NCBI GenBank assembly: GCA_964488865.1
Contig: CAZAWR010000012.1
Location: 74,968-138,967 of the forward strand
Direction of reading: 5' to 3'
DNA: 64,000 nt
Source: MWCO01 sp964488865
GTDB lineage: Bacteria; Myxococcota_A; Polyangia; Polyangiales; Polyangiaceae
The position numbers were made by a program, and so were the translations under genes. Below are positions 55,137 to 63,778 of this stretch, one piece after another. Below the pieces are notes generated by a model, which was given only the letters and a program-made list of their open reading frames with translations, was not told the DNA's origin and did not search any database. The stretch's first letter is position 1, and the number at the start of each line of letters is the position of its first letter.

Positions 55137-57692
55137 CTACCGAACCTGGATGGTTCCGCCCTCGATTCGGTCGTCGTGGTGCTTGCCGCGGGTGACCTTC
55201 AGCCGGGTGTTTCCGACGAAGAACCCGAAGTACAGCATGTATCCACCTGGCGTGAAGTTGGGCTCGAGCTGCACGGGGTAGTCATCGACGACCACGTCGC
55301 CCACCTGCCACAGCGTCATGGGGTACTTCTTGTCCATCGGCACGTGATCGCCGTTGAAGCGGCGACCGTGTCCGTCGATGTGGATGAAGCATTCCCAGTC
55401 GCGGGTGATGCGTCCGATCACCTCGTAGTACAGTCGCAGTCGGTACTTGCGGCCTGCGACAACAGAGTCGACGACGCGGCCGTCGGGGTCGACCATGTCC
55501 CATCCGATGGCCTTGAGCTGGCCTTGCAACTCGACGTCCAGCGGTTGCGACGGCTGGGGACGATCGGTGAGCAGGATGTCTTCGAGCGGGTTACGGTTGG
55601 TTTCCGAGTCGCCCAGCTTGTTCGATGCGAGCAAGATCTGGCTCGAGCGGGCATCGAGGATGGGGATGTTTCGTCCTGTGCGTGTGCGGGCGCGGTAGGT
55701 GGAGTTCAAGCGAGCGAGGTCTTCGTTGCGGAGCACGAGCCACTTACGTTGATCGCCTTCGAGGAACCACTTGAGTGCACCTTCGACGTCCCGGAATGAC
55801 TCGATGGCACCCCCGGCATAGTAGCTTGCTGTTCGGCTGCTCACGCCGAGCAAGGCGAGGGGTTCGTCGCCCGATCGCATCTTGGTGTAGGACTCGAACA
55901 CCTCCTTGGGGGAGAGCTGGGAGGCGAGCGCGGGGTAGTAGGAGAAGCTGAGGATGGCGCCGGCGATTGCGCCTGCGGCTAGGGATGCGGAAGCACGCGT
56001 CAGGCGCAGGCGAGGGAATAGCCACCGGCAGGCATCGCGGAAGACGAGCGCGAGGACGACGGCGAGGGCGAAGCCGACGGGCACGGCCCACCAGCCGTTG
56101 AGCGCGAGGGTGCGCACGGTGGCGCTCATCGTGACGATGGCTTTCCACTGGGCCTTGAGGCCGATGAACACGTTGATAGCCGTCACGAGCAGGGCGATTT
56201 CCACGACGATGCCGACGACCAGGAGGTTGCCCTTGGCGGCGGTGCGCAGGGCTTTGGGGATGTCGAGGTAGCTGGACAGGACGAAGGGCTTGCGGTCCGG
56301 GGTGTCGCGTTCGAGCCAGGAGGCAAAGATCAGGACGGCGCAGACGATCGCGCAGGCAAGCATGAGGTGGTTGGCGTCCTGCTTGAAGCTGTCGGGAAAG
56401 CTGGAGGAATCGACGCCGAAGGCGCTGAAGGCCTTGTCGGGCCACATTCTGAAGTCTCTATAGAGGAGGAAGAGGAAGGTGACGGTTCCGAGGGCGAGGG
56501 CACGGGAGGCGTGCGCGCCCCGTTCGAGGTCGCGGATCGCGACGGCGGCGATGGCTGCGATGAGAGCGACACCGGCGAAGGGGATGTGTCCGGCGTAGAG
56601 GGACATGAAGCCGAGCACGCCCAGAGAGAGGCTGGATCCGACGACGAGCAGGACGCGCAGGCCGCGCTCCCGCGAGGCTTGGTCGTCGGCGAGGGCGGTG
56701 CCTGGACGGAAGAGCCTGCCCACGGCGAACGGGACGAAAGCGCTCCAGGGAAACAAGGCGTGACCGAGGAACAGCAGAGTCTGATCGAACGTTGGGGGTT
56801 GGGGTTGCCTGGCTACGATGGTGCCGAGCAGACGTACGGCCTGTGCGCCTTGGGCGGTGACGAGCACGTAGGAGCCCCAGATCGCGGCGGAGGAACCGAG
56901 CACGACACAGGCGATGCCGACGGCGGACGGCAGAGGGCCCGACTTCGCGTTGTCGGTCGAGAAGCGGCAGATGACCCAGCCGAGCCCGACCGTGAGCAAG
57001 GGCAAAGCGAGCCCGATGAGCATGCCGCGAGAGAGGAAGCCGGCCGCGAGACCGATGGCCGCGAGCAGGGCGGAGATGGCGCGGGCTCTGGTGTCGCTGC
57101 GGTCGTCGAAGGCGAGGACGCCGAGGCCAGCGATCGCCATGGCGACGGAGGCGAAGGTGACGATGTCCCCGAGCATGGTGCGGGCCTGAACGAAGAACAG
57201 GGGCATGGTGGACAGGACGATGCTTGCGAAGGCGCCGGCACGTTCGTCCATGAGGCGAGTGAGGAGCCAGTAGATGGCGAAGACACCGGCCATGGCCCAG
57301 AGGGCGAGGGGGAGGCGGCCGGCCCATTCATGCAGGCCGAAGGCGGCGAACCCTGCCGCGATGGAGGTGAAGGGCAGCTCGCCTTTGCCGAGTTGCTCGA
57401 GGGTGGGCATCGCGTTGTCGGCGTCCGCGAGGTTGAGGGATTGTGTGCCGAAGAGGTTGAGGCCAACGCGACGCGCGAAGTCGGCGACGTTGAGCTCGTG
57501 GGGGTCCCAGATGCCGCCGGACCCTAGAAAAGGAAAGAGGATCAAGGCGGGCACGAGGAAGCCGGCAGCTCGGATCACCCATGGGCTGGCGAATGGGCTG
57601 CCACGCTCTTCGGACCGGCCGTCGTGGGCTCCTTGCCTCATTGCGGTGGCGGTTTCGGCGGCGGCGGGCTGGTCTTCGGTATGGCTAGGCAT
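55137..57692 (-). CDS. GT-C glycosyltransferase (PMT/ArnT-type)
   Basis: An 851-residue integral membrane glycosyltransferase. After an N-terminal cytosolic segment the first membrane helix (WVIRAAGFLVPALILFPFLG) is followed by GGIWDPHELNVADFARR, whose Asp/Glu fit the catalytic and metal loop of ArnT/PMT enzymes. GELPFTSIAAGFAAFGLHEWAGRLPLALWA is the conserved PMT segment. About twelve helices follow, then a C-terminal periplasmic domain of about 190 residues (VLRNEDLARLNSTYRARTRTGRNIPIL). It likely transfers a sugar from a polyprenyl-phosphate donor to lipid A, protein or polymer; the acceptor is unknown. Start ATG 57692; ATG 57641 is possible. A small anchored-protein gene lies 110 bases upstream. 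Confidence 0.82.
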   Translation of the reverse strand: MPSHTEDQPAAAETATAMRQGAHDGRSEERGSPFASPWVIRAAGFLVPALILFPFLGSGGIWDPHELNVADFARRVGLNLFGTQSLNLADADNAMPTLEQLGKGELPFTSIAAGFAAFGLHEWAGRLPLALWAMAGVFAIYWLLTRLMDERAGAFASIVLSTMPLFFVQARTMLGDIVTFASVAMAIAGLGVLAFDDRSDTRARAISALLAAIGLAAGFLSRGMLIGLALPLLTVGLGWVICRFSTDNAKSGPLPSAVGIACVVLGSSAAIWGSYVLVTAQGAQAVRLLGTIVARQPQPPTFDQTLLFLGHALFPWSAFVPFAVGRLFRPGTALADDQASRERGLRVLLVVGSSLSLGVLGFMSLYAGHIPFAGVALIAAIAAVAIRDLERGAHASRALALGTVTFLFLLYRDFRMWPDKAFSAFGVDSSSFPDSFKQDANHLMLACAIVCAVLIFASWLERDTPDRKPFVLSSYLDIPKALRTAAKGNLLVVGIVVEIALLVTAINVFIGLKAQWKAIVTMSATVRTLALNGWWAVPVGFALAVVLALVFRDACRWLFPRLRLTRASASLAAGAIAGAILSFSYYPALASQLSPKEVFESYTKMRSGDEPLALLGVSSRTASYYAGGAIESFRDVEGALKWFLEGDQRKWLVLRNEDLARLNSTYRARTRTGRNIPILDARSSQILLASNKLGDSETNRNPLEDILLTDRPQPSQPLDVELQGQLKAIGWDMVDPDGRVVDSVVAGRKYRLRLYYEVIGRITRDWECFIHIDGHGRRFNGDHVPMDKKYPMTLWQVGDVVVDDYPVQLEPNFTPGGYMLYFGFFVGNTRLKVTRGKHHDDRIEGGTIQVR

Positions 57693-57802
57693 GGTTCTGG
57701 TCGCGATGCAGGGGGCCCTCGGCCGGGCTCCGGGCCGCACTGTAGTCAAAGAGCCGTGGCTTGCAACGAATGGCCGTTCCTGAACGGCGGGATGCCTTGG
57801 TT

Positions 57803-58279
57803 CTACATCCCTACCGGCAAGGGGACCGTTTGCTCGCGTCGTCGAACGCGGGAAGCCAGATCCTCCGCGGCAGCCACGAAAGCGCCCGGCGCAAGCTCGC
57901 CGTGGCCCCGCAGCATGCCGTACCTGATTTCGTACCTGTCGGTCGTGATGGGCATCGGCTTGTCGCCGCCGGTGCCCGATGCCCCGACACCGACCCCGAA
58001 GACCCGGTCACCCACTTGCACGTCGACCCACACAATGCGTTCGATGGGCGCGTCGATGGCGAGGACCACGCCGGGGCCGAGCGAGTCGCCCGGCCGGAGG
58101 TTGTCGAGCAGGGCGATGACGTCGGCGGCTGCGGGAGGCTCCTCGCCCTCCGGGCCGGGTGCGCGCTTGGGTTCGCTCTTCGGTTTGCCCACGCTCGTGA
58201 GGAACAACGCGACGAAGGCCACGGCCAGGACGGCAGCGAGCACACGGCGAAGGAGGCGGGGGACCGGCGGTGGCGGCAT
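57803..58279 (-). CDS. Small membrane-anchored hypothetical protein
   Basis: A 158-residue protein with one N-terminal membrane helix at about 12-30 (VLAAVLAVAFVALFLTSVG), a charged linker, and a soluble domain of about 110 residues (VIALLDNLRPGDSLGPGVVLAI, WVDVQVGDRVFGVGVGA, TTDRYEIRYGMLRGHGELA). The codon pattern on this strand looks coding. No family is recognised and there is no obvious RBS before ATG 58279. It is on the same strand as, and 110 bases upstream of, the GT-C glycosyltransferase, with which it may be co-transcribed. It is divergent from the Cys-rich MYXO-CTERM-like gene. Confidence 0.6.
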   Translation of the reverse strand: MPPPPVPRLLRRVLAAVLAVAFVALFLTSVGKPKSEPKRAPGPEGEEPPAAADVIALLDNLRPGDSLGPGVVLAIDAPIERIVWVDVQVGDRVFGVGVGASGTGGDKPMPITTDRYEIRYGMLRGHGELAPGAFVAAAEDLASRVRRREQTVPLPVGM

Positions 58280-58459
58280 GGGCGGCTCGGACAGCGATTC
58301 TGGTGTGACCGGCAGTTTCGTGGCTTCCAGGCGGCGCCGCTGCTATCCTCTTTCCAACCGATTGAAGCAACGGAGGGAACGTTCGTCTACCTGTGGCGTA
58401 AGATTCTTGCAAGACATGAGACGGACACCCATCGGTTGCTTGGATTGAAGGAGAAGGTA

Positions 58460-59335
58460 ATGCGCAAACTTATTGGAACCACCCTCATCGCCGCCTGCTG
58501 TTTCGTCGTACCGCTGCTGGCCACGTCGCCCGCGCGGGCGGGACTGGAAGCGTGCGGTGACATCCATGTCGAGGCCAACGCCCAGTGCAAGGTGGAGGTG
58601 TCCGGAGGGTGCGTGGCCAAGTGCACTCCCATCAGCTTCTACGCGGCCTGCTCCGCGGAGGGGTACGCCACATGCGAAGGCGACTGCGACCTGCCGTCGG
58701 TCGAGTGCGACGCTTCTTGCGAAGGCTCCTGCCAGGGGCAGTGCGAGTCCAACCCTGAGTTCAGCTGCGAGGGGAACTGCACGGGGTCCTGTGACGCTGA
58801 TTGCTCCGGGCAGTGCTCGGCGGCTGGGAACAAGGGTGAATGCGAGGCGCAGTGCAAGGCGACCTGCAAGGGCGAGTGCGAAGGCAGCTGCAACGGGGCG
58901 CCCGTGGAATGCGAAGGGCAGTGCAAGGGCAGCTGCGAGGGCAGCTGCAACGCCAAGACGAACATGTCTTGCCAGGTGGAGTGCCAGGGCGAGCTTTCCG
59001 GGAGCTGCCAGTCGAAGCTCGAGGGCGGGTGCAAGGTGGCGTGTGAGAGCCCCGAGGGCGCGCTGTTCTGCAACGGCCAGTACGTCGATCACGGCGGCAA
59101 CATGAAGGACTGCATCGCCGCGCTCAACGCCATGCTCACCGTGAAGGTGGACGCGTCGGCGACCGGTTCCATTGAATGCTCAGGTGGCAGCTGCGAGGCA
59201 GAAGGGGAAGCGGAAGCTGGCTGCAGCATGTCCGTGGCGAACCAGCCGAGCGATGGCAGCACCCCGTACGCCATCGGGCTGCTCGGTGCGCTGGGCGCCC
59301 TGGTGTTTGGCCGCTCTCGTCGTCGGCAGAAGTAG
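58460..59335 (+). CDS. Cys-rich exported protein with MYXO-CTERM-like tail
   Basis: A 291-residue protein. A signal peptide (IGTTLIAACCFVVPLLATSPARA) precedes a region of about 200 residues with Cys at nearly every fourth position in repeating C-x-G-x-C and C-x3-C units (CEGSCQGQC, CTGSCDADC, CKATCKGEC, CKGSCEGSC). All Cys outside these repeats suggest further disulfides. The end, a Cys, then PYAIGLLGALGALVFGRSRRRQK, is a Cys-helix-Arg sorting tail of the MYXO-CTERM type. ATG 58460 has GGAGAAGG 4-5 bases upstream. The next gene, 67 bases on, encodes a signal peptidase II. The role may be a surface shell or metal-binding layer; that is inference. Confidence 0.8.
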   Translation: MRKLIGTTLIAACCFVVPLLATSPARAGLEACGDIHVEANAQCKVEVSGGCVAKCTPISFYAACSAEGYATCEGDCDLPSVECDASCEGSCQGQCESNPEFSCEGNCTGSCDADCSGQCSAAGNKGECEAQCKATCKGECEGSCNGAPVECEGQCKGSCEGSCNAKTNMSCQVECQGELSGSCQSKLEGGCKVACESPEGALFCNGQYVDHGGNMKDCIAALNAMLTVKVDASATGSIECSGGSCEAEGEAEAGCSMSVANQPSDGSTPYAIGLLGALGALVFGRSRRRQK

Positions 59336-59402
59336 GGTCCTGGAACCTCGACCCGGCGCACTCTTCGCGCGTTTCGCCCCATCGCTTCCGTGGTGGGGCG
59401 GA

Positions 59403-59954
59403 ATGTTCGCGCTCGTCCTCGATCAGCTCTCGAAGCTGTACGCGGAGCACTACCATCTTCTCTCTCCCCCCGTCCCGAGCATGGCTCACCACCGTGCGAC
59501 CTCGGAGACGGCCTTGATGCTGGCCTCCGACACGGGGGAGACGTTTTTCGCGTTCTACGTGACGCACGTGGCGAACGCCGGGGTCATGCTGGGGGCGCTG
59601 GAGGACGCATCGCCGCCTGTTCCGTGGCTTGTTTTCATGTTGACCACGGCGTTTGGGCTTGGTGTGGCGGGAGGGTTGTTGCGTTGGGCGACGCCGACGG
59701 ATGGGGCGCTTCGGTTCGCGGCGGTGTTGCTGGGTGCGGGGGTCGTGGGGAACCTGATCGATCGCGTGCGGCTGGGGTACGTGGTGGACTGGGTGCACCT
59801 GCGGTGGAAGGTGGCGGGGTGGTTTTTCGATGCCCCGGCCTTCAACCTGGCTGACCTGCTCATCCTGGCCGGGGCGGCGCTGGCCTTGATTGCGATCGGA
59901 CGACGGTGGGCTACCAGTCGCGCACGTACACGAGTGCCAGGTATGTCAGCGTGA
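59403..59954 (+). CDS. lspA: Signal peptidase II-like protein (lipoprotein signal peptidase)
   Basis: A 183-residue membrane aspartic peptidase, expected to cleave lipoprotein signal peptides in the inner membrane. Family motifs: LVLDQLSKLY (helix 1), VTHVANAGVMLGAL (motif B), VGNLIDRVRLGYVVDWVHL and AFNLADLLIL. The catalytic pair would be D129 (VVDW) and D151 (NLAD). Residues 17-50 form an unusually long loop after helix 1. ATG 59403 leaves helix 1 short; an upstream non-ATG start is possible, and GGGGCGGA touches the ATG. The 3' end overlaps the convergent UbiA-like gene by 44 bases. It may be specialised for the Cys-rich neighbour. Confidence 0.8.
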   Translation: MFALVLDQLSKLYAEHYHLLSPPVPSMAHHRATSETALMLASDTGETFFAFYVTHVANAGVMLGALEDASPPVPWLVFMLTTAFGLGVAGGLLRWATPTDGALRFAAVLLGAGVVGNLIDRVRLGYVVDWVHLRWKVAGWFFDAPAFNLADLLILAGAALALIAIGRRWATSRARTRVPGMSA

Positions 59955-60801
59955 GGAGCCCGGACAATCCCACGATGGCGATGGCGCGCCGGGCGCTGAG
60001 CCAGCGGTGCAGCAGCATCCATGCAGCGATGACGGTGGGCTGGATGACGAGATAGATGGCGATCGGCTCGGCGTAGTCGAGCCAGGCGATGGTGGCGGTC
60101 GAAGCGAGGCTCAGGGCGAGGGCGACGGCGCTGGCGAGTCGTGGGCCCGTGCGCACCGCGAGGGTTCGATGGCCGGCTTTCCGGTCGGATTCGACGTCGA
60201 CGACGCTTGCGAAGATGTGCAAGCCGGCGAGGGTGGGGGCGACGGCGAAGGCTTCGATGGGGATAGGGGAAGTGGATCCGCCGGAGAGGAAGCCGGTGCA
60301 GAGGAGTCCGATCATGATGGTGGCGGTCACGAGGCCGTCGATGATGGGGATCTCTTTGAGGCGGAGGGGGCGAGCGGAGTAGGCCCAGGAGACGGCGAGG
60401 ATGCCGGCCAGCAGGGCTCCTGCGGTGGGGGGCAACATGGGGACGAAGAGCGCGACGGCGGCGCCGCCGAGCCAGGGGGACCATCGGGAGAGGGCGGGGT
60501 GCTGGACGGGCGCGCTGGCGCCGTGGATCCAGTTTCCCTTCCGCGGGTTGTCGAGGTCCGATTCTTTGTCGGCGAGGTCGTTGAGCCCGAAGAGGTAGAG
60601 GCAGAAGGGGAAGGTGAGGGCGACGGAGAGGCCGAGGGTGACGGGGGTGTCGTCGACGGCGCCGTAGGCCATGCCGATGCGGTAGAGCGCCAGGGCGGCG
60701 ATCCATCCCAGGGGCCGACTTGTGCGGGCCAAGGCGAGCAGGGTGGCGACGAGGGAGGTCGCGGGACGTTGAGGATCGGCGCGGGATCCGGTGGTGGCCA
60801 T
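59911..60801 (-). CDS. UbiA-family prenyltransferase
   Basis: A 296-residue integral membrane prenyltransferase. Motif 1 is LNDLADKESDLDN (N-D-x3-D-x3-D, Mg-diphosphate binding) at about 75-90; motif 2 is SVVDVESDRKAGHRTLAVRTG at about 195-215 (D-x3-D). Eight or nine helices are seen. It transfers a prenyl chain to an aromatic or other acceptor; the family includes menaquinone, haem O and digeranylgeranylglyceryl enzymes. The short SARPLRLKEIPIIDG loop is typical. ATG 60801 (MATTGSRADPQ) was chosen over longer starts because it begins at the first soluble segment before the helices. Acceptor unknown. It overlaps the lspA-like gene convergently. Confidence 0.82.
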   Translation of the reverse strand: MATTGSRADPQRPATSLVATLLALARTSRPLGWIAALALYRIGMAYGAVDDTPVTLGLSVALTFPFCLYLFGLNDLADKESDLDNPRKGNWIHGASAPVQHPALSRWSPWLGGAAVALFVPMLPPTAGALLAGILAVSWAYSARPLRLKEIPIIDGLVTATIMIGLLCTGFLSGGSTSPIPIEAFAVAPTLAGLHIFASVVDVESDRKAGHRTLAVRTGPRLASAVALALSLASTATIAWLDYAEPIAIYLVIQPTVIAAWMLLHRWLSARRAIAIVGLSGLLTLTYLALVYVRDW

Positions 60802-60833
60802 GGCGTGGGGGAGGCCGCGCGGTCGAGGCGGGG

Positions 60834-61619
60834 CTACTGCACCAGGCTGGCGCTCTTGATGTAGTCGAGCTTGGGGAAGCTGCTCTTGAGGTACGAATTG
60901 CCCTGCATCTGGAGGCGGCCCTGGTCGGGTCCGGCCCCGGACGGGGCGCTTTCGCCGTAGCCCTTGTAGAGCTTGTCGACGATGTCCATTCCGGTCAGGA
61001 CCTTGCCGAACGGCGAGAACCCTTGGCCGTCGAGGCGGCTGTTGTCCCCGAAGTTGACGAACATCTGGACCGTTCTGGAGTTGGGGCCGGAGGTCGCGAA
61101 CGTGACGTACCCGCGTTTGTTGGATTCCTTGACGGGGTCGTCGTCGATCCGAGCCATGCGCCACGCCCCGTTGACCTTGGGCTCACCGTGGATGCCGAAC
61201 TGCACCATGAAGCCGTCGACGACGCGGAAAAAGGCGACGTCCTCGAAGTAGCCGAGCTTCACGAGGTTGAAGAACCGGTCGGCGCCGTTGGGGGCCCATG
61301 CGCGGGTGACTTCGATGACGAAGTCGCCTTGGGTCGTGGTGAACTTGACCTTGAAGGAGGCGGGGGATTTCTCGGTTGCCTTTTCTGGTGTGAGCAGAGC
61401 GGGGGGGATCGGCTTGGCGGGCTCCGCGGGTTGTGCGGGTTGCGCTGGTTGCGCGGTTTTGATGGGCTGCGGGGTGGGAGTCGGCTGCGCCTTTGCCACT
61501 TCGGTCTTGGGTTGATTGGCCTTGGCGGCGGAGGGCTCCGCAGGGGGAGCTTCGCAACCGAGAGAAGCCGTCGCAAGGAGGATGGTGGCGACGGCGATGC
61601 TGAGCTTTCGCGCGAGCAT
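60834..61619 (-). CDS. Cyclophilin-type peptidyl-prolyl isomerase lipoprotein
   Basis: A 261-residue lipoprotein with lipobox at Cys22 (TASLGC), an Ala/Pro/Lys-rich linker, and a cyclophilin domain from about 88. It has QGDFVIEVTRAWAPNGADRFFNLVKLGYFEDVAFFRVVDGFMVQFGI, the opening of the fold, and GYVTFATSGPNSRTVQMFVNFGDNSRLDGQGFSPFGKVLTGMDIVDKLYKG. Arg in FFRVVDGFMVQ and Gln in VQMFVNF are the active-site residues; the usual Trp is missing, as in many bacterial cyclophilins. It acts in the periplasm on exported proteins. ATG 61619 precedes a standard Arg/Lys-rich signal peptide. It lies 32 bases before the UbiA-like gene on the same strand. Confidence 0.87.
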   Translation of the reverse strand: MLARKLSIAVATILLATASLGCEAPPAEPSAAKANQPKTEVAKAQPTPTPQPIKTAQPAQPAQPAEPAKPIPPALLTPEKATEKSPASFKVKFTTTQGDFVIEVTRAWAPNGADRFFNLVKLGYFEDVAFFRVVDGFMVQFGIHGEPKVNGAWRMARIDDDPVKESNKRGYVTFATSGPNSRTVQMFVNFGDNSRLDGQGFSPFGKVLTGMDIVDKLYKGYGESAPSGAGPDQGRLQMQGNSYLKSSFPKLDYIKSASLVQ

Positions 61620-61813
61620 GGGGCTGACTCCGTGAGGTGAGAGGGGTTGCCGAGCCGGTCTACACGGCACGGTCTTGCACAGCGGCGTGGCATCCTAGCG
61701 GACGACTTGTGCCTGTCAACGAAGGTGGCTCGGGCCATTGTCTTGGCGGCACTTTGTCCTGGAGATTGTTGGTGGAGGTTCCTACGCTTCACGACAGGTC
61801 GATGGAGGATGGC

Positions 61814-62959
61814 GTGGCGAAGAAGTCGAAGACGCAGTGCATCGGGATCCTGACGGCAGGGGGTGACTGTCCGGGGTTGAACGCGGCGATCCGGGGTGTG
61901 GCGAAGGCGGCCATCTCGGCGCACGACATCAAGGTCATCGGGGTTCTCGATGGGTTTCGTGGGCTCATCGAGAACCGCACCGTGATGCTCGACAACCGGT
62001 CCGTGTCCGGCATCCTCACCCAGGGGGGCACCATCCTGGGGACGAGCCGGGACAAGCCGCAGAAGATGTCGATGGGTGGCATGGTCATGGACATGACGGC
62101 CGCGGCGGCGGAGAACGCCCGGCGGCTCGGCATCGACTGCCTGGTTTGTCTGGGGGGCGGGGGGACGCAGAAGAACGCGCTGCACCTGCACGAGCACGGC
62201 GGGATGAACGTCATCACGCTGCCGAAGACGATCGACAACGACGTGTACGGTACGGATGTTTCGTTCGGGTTCGACACGGCCATGGCGATCGCCACGGAGG
62301 CGATCGACCGGTTGCACACCACGGCCACGAGCCACAACCGCCTCATCGTGTGTGAGGTGATGGGGCATCGGGCGGGGTGGCTGGCGCTGGGGGCTGGGGT
62401 GGCGGGCGGAGCGGACGCCATTTTGATTCCGGAGATCCCCTATGACCTTCACCTTGTGGCGGAGCACCTGCTGAGGCGTCGACGCGAAGGCAAGAGGTTC
62501 TCGATCATCGTGGTCGCGGAAGCTGCCCATGCGTTGGTTCAACCACCCCCTTCCGACGGGAAGGCGGACAAACGGCGCAACGACAAGGACAGCGCGCCGC
62601 CCTCGGCGGAAGCTGCCACGCCGGCCCCGGCCATCAATCTCGTGCAGGAGTCGATGGCGTCGCGACTCGCACGGGAGCTTCAGCAGCTCACGGAGACGGA
62701 GGCGCGGGTGACCTCCCTCGGCCACGTGCAGCGGGGTGGCGTTCCCAGCGCGACGGACCGGTTGCTGTGCACGCGGCTGGGTGTGCATGCGTCCCAGCTG
62801 CTGGGGGAGGGAAGGTACAACGTCATGGTGGCGGTGAAGGATGGTGTTTGCCGTGCCGTTCCGCTGGCGGAGGTCGCTGGAAAGAAGAAGACGGTTCCCT
62901 TGGACCACCCGTGGCTTTGCGCGGCCAGGGCGGTGGGCACCTGCTTCGGCGACACGTGA
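61814..62959 (+). CDS. 6-Phosphofructokinase (GGGGT/K variant)
   Basis: A 381-residue enzyme of glycolysis, phosphorylating fructose 6-phosphate. GILTAGGDCPGLNAAIRG is the phosphate loop. CLGGGGTQKNA at about 112-122 replaces the common GGDGS/T, and LPKTIDNDVYGTD has Lys138 where ATP-dependent enzymes have Gly; Lys there is a mark of PPi-dependent or atypical enzymes. MGHRAGWLALGAG, EIPYD and LGHVQRGG are also present. A Lys/Asp/Pro-rich insertion (about residues 240-270) breaks the C-terminal domain. Donor (ATP or PPi) cannot be decided. GTG 61814 has GGAGGA 4 bases upstream; ATG 61802 would put this site inside the gene. Confidence 0.85.
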   Translation: MAKKSKTQCIGILTAGGDCPGLNAAIRGVAKAAISAHDIKVIGVLDGFRGLIENRTVMLDNRSVSGILTQGGTILGTSRDKPQKMSMGGMVMDMTAAAAENARRLGIDCLVCLGGGGTQKNALHLHEHGGMNVITLPKTIDNDVYGTDVSFGFDTAMAIATEAIDRLHTTATSHNRLIVCEVMGHRAGWLALGAGVAGGADAILIPEIPYDLHLVAEHLLRRRREGKRFSIIVVAEAAHALVQPPPSDGKADKRRNDKDSAPPSAEAATPAPAINLVQESMASRLARELQQLTETEARVTSLGHVQRGGVPSATDRLLCTRLGVHASQLLGEGRYNVMVAVKDGVCRAVPLAEVAGKKKTVPLDHPWLCAARAVGTCFGDT

Positions 62960-63016
62960 TCGTCCCGGGTCGTGTTTGCTCTTGGTCCGGCGCTGGAAAA
63001 CCGATAAGGGGTCGCC

Positions 63017-63634
63017 ATGGGTAACTGGTCTGGGAAGCGGAAGCCGAAGAACAAGGTCGCGCGCAAGGCGAAGGTCGAGAAGCGCATCGAGCGCAAGGTG
63101 GAGGAAGAGCAATCGTCGTCGTCTGGCGAGAGCGCGGCGGGCGATGCTTCCTCTAACGACGGTGTGGCGGCGCACGCCGCCGGAGGTGCGCAGGGTTGGG
63201 TGGAGCGCCTCCGGAGCAAGTGGGACGAGCTTCCCCCGCAGGTTCGCATCGGTACCATGCTGGGGGTAGCTGCGGTCGTGGCGGTCGGCCTCTATCAGTT
63301 CATCCAGACGCGTCCGACAGAGGTGCTGTCGGGAGGGCGGACGCCCATCGCCGCCACGGCGGCGACGACGGTCCCCCCGATGCCGCTGAGCGCGATCCCA
63401 GGGTTGGCGGCGAGTGCCGTTCCCGTGGTCATCCCTTCGGTTCCGATTGCATCGGCCGCGGCGTCGGTGCCGCTAGCGGATGAGCCGGCGGCTGCGGTGA
63501 CGGCTCCGCCAGCGGCTCCGAAGGCTCCACCGAAAGCTCCGGCACCCAAGGCGCCTGCTGCCGTTCCACCTCCGCCACCGGCTGCTCCTCCGCCCCCTGC
63601 TGCGCCCGCGGCGGACCCCAACAATCCCTACTGA
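63017..63634 (+). CDS. Single-pass protein with Lys-rich N-terminus and Ala/Pro-rich tail
   Basis: A 205-residue protein. Residues 1-30 are basic (MGNWSGKRKPKNKVARKAKVEKRIERK), then an acidic/Ser linker, an amphipathic stretch (GWVERLRSKWDELPPQVR), one membrane helix at about 78-97 (IGTMLGVAAVVAVGLYQFIQ), and a 100-residue Ala/Pro/Val periplasmic tail ending in PADPNNPY. AAGGGG lies 7 bases before ATG 63017. Low-complexity composition rules out family assignment. The helix orientation (positive inside) puts the Pro-rich part in the periplasm, where it may reach through the wall. It follows the phosphofructokinase after 57 bases. Confidence 0.6.
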   Translation: MGNWSGKRKPKNKVARKAKVEKRIERKVEEEQSSSSGESAAGDASSNDGVAAHAAGGAQGWVERLRSKWDELPPQVRIGTMLGVAAVVAVGLYQFIQTRPTEVLSGGRTPIAATAATTVPPMPLSAIPGLAASAVPVVIPSVPIASAAASVPLADEPAAAVTAPPAAPKAPPKAPAPKAPAAVPPPPPAAPPPPAAPAADPNNPY

Positions 63635-63778
63635 CGGGCGCGGGTGTTGGCCGCAGATTCCGCAGACCGCCGCAGACGGCCTTGGTTGTTTTGGCGGATT
63701 CGGGCCAGTGAGTAGCCAGGGTGACCGTGACGGCTCGTGCTACGTTTCGAGATGCTGCACATCGCGGAGGTTCTTGGA

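Noticed and set aside
56367..57527. 386-residue Gly/Glu-rich plus-strand frame
   Set aside because: Antisense to the GT-C glycosyltransferase; composition is that expected opposite Leu/Ala/Pro codons.
61259..63175. 638-residue open frame on the minus strand
   Set aside because: Antisense to the phosphofructokinase gene and out of frame with the cyclophilin; low-complexity Arg/Pro/Ser composition.
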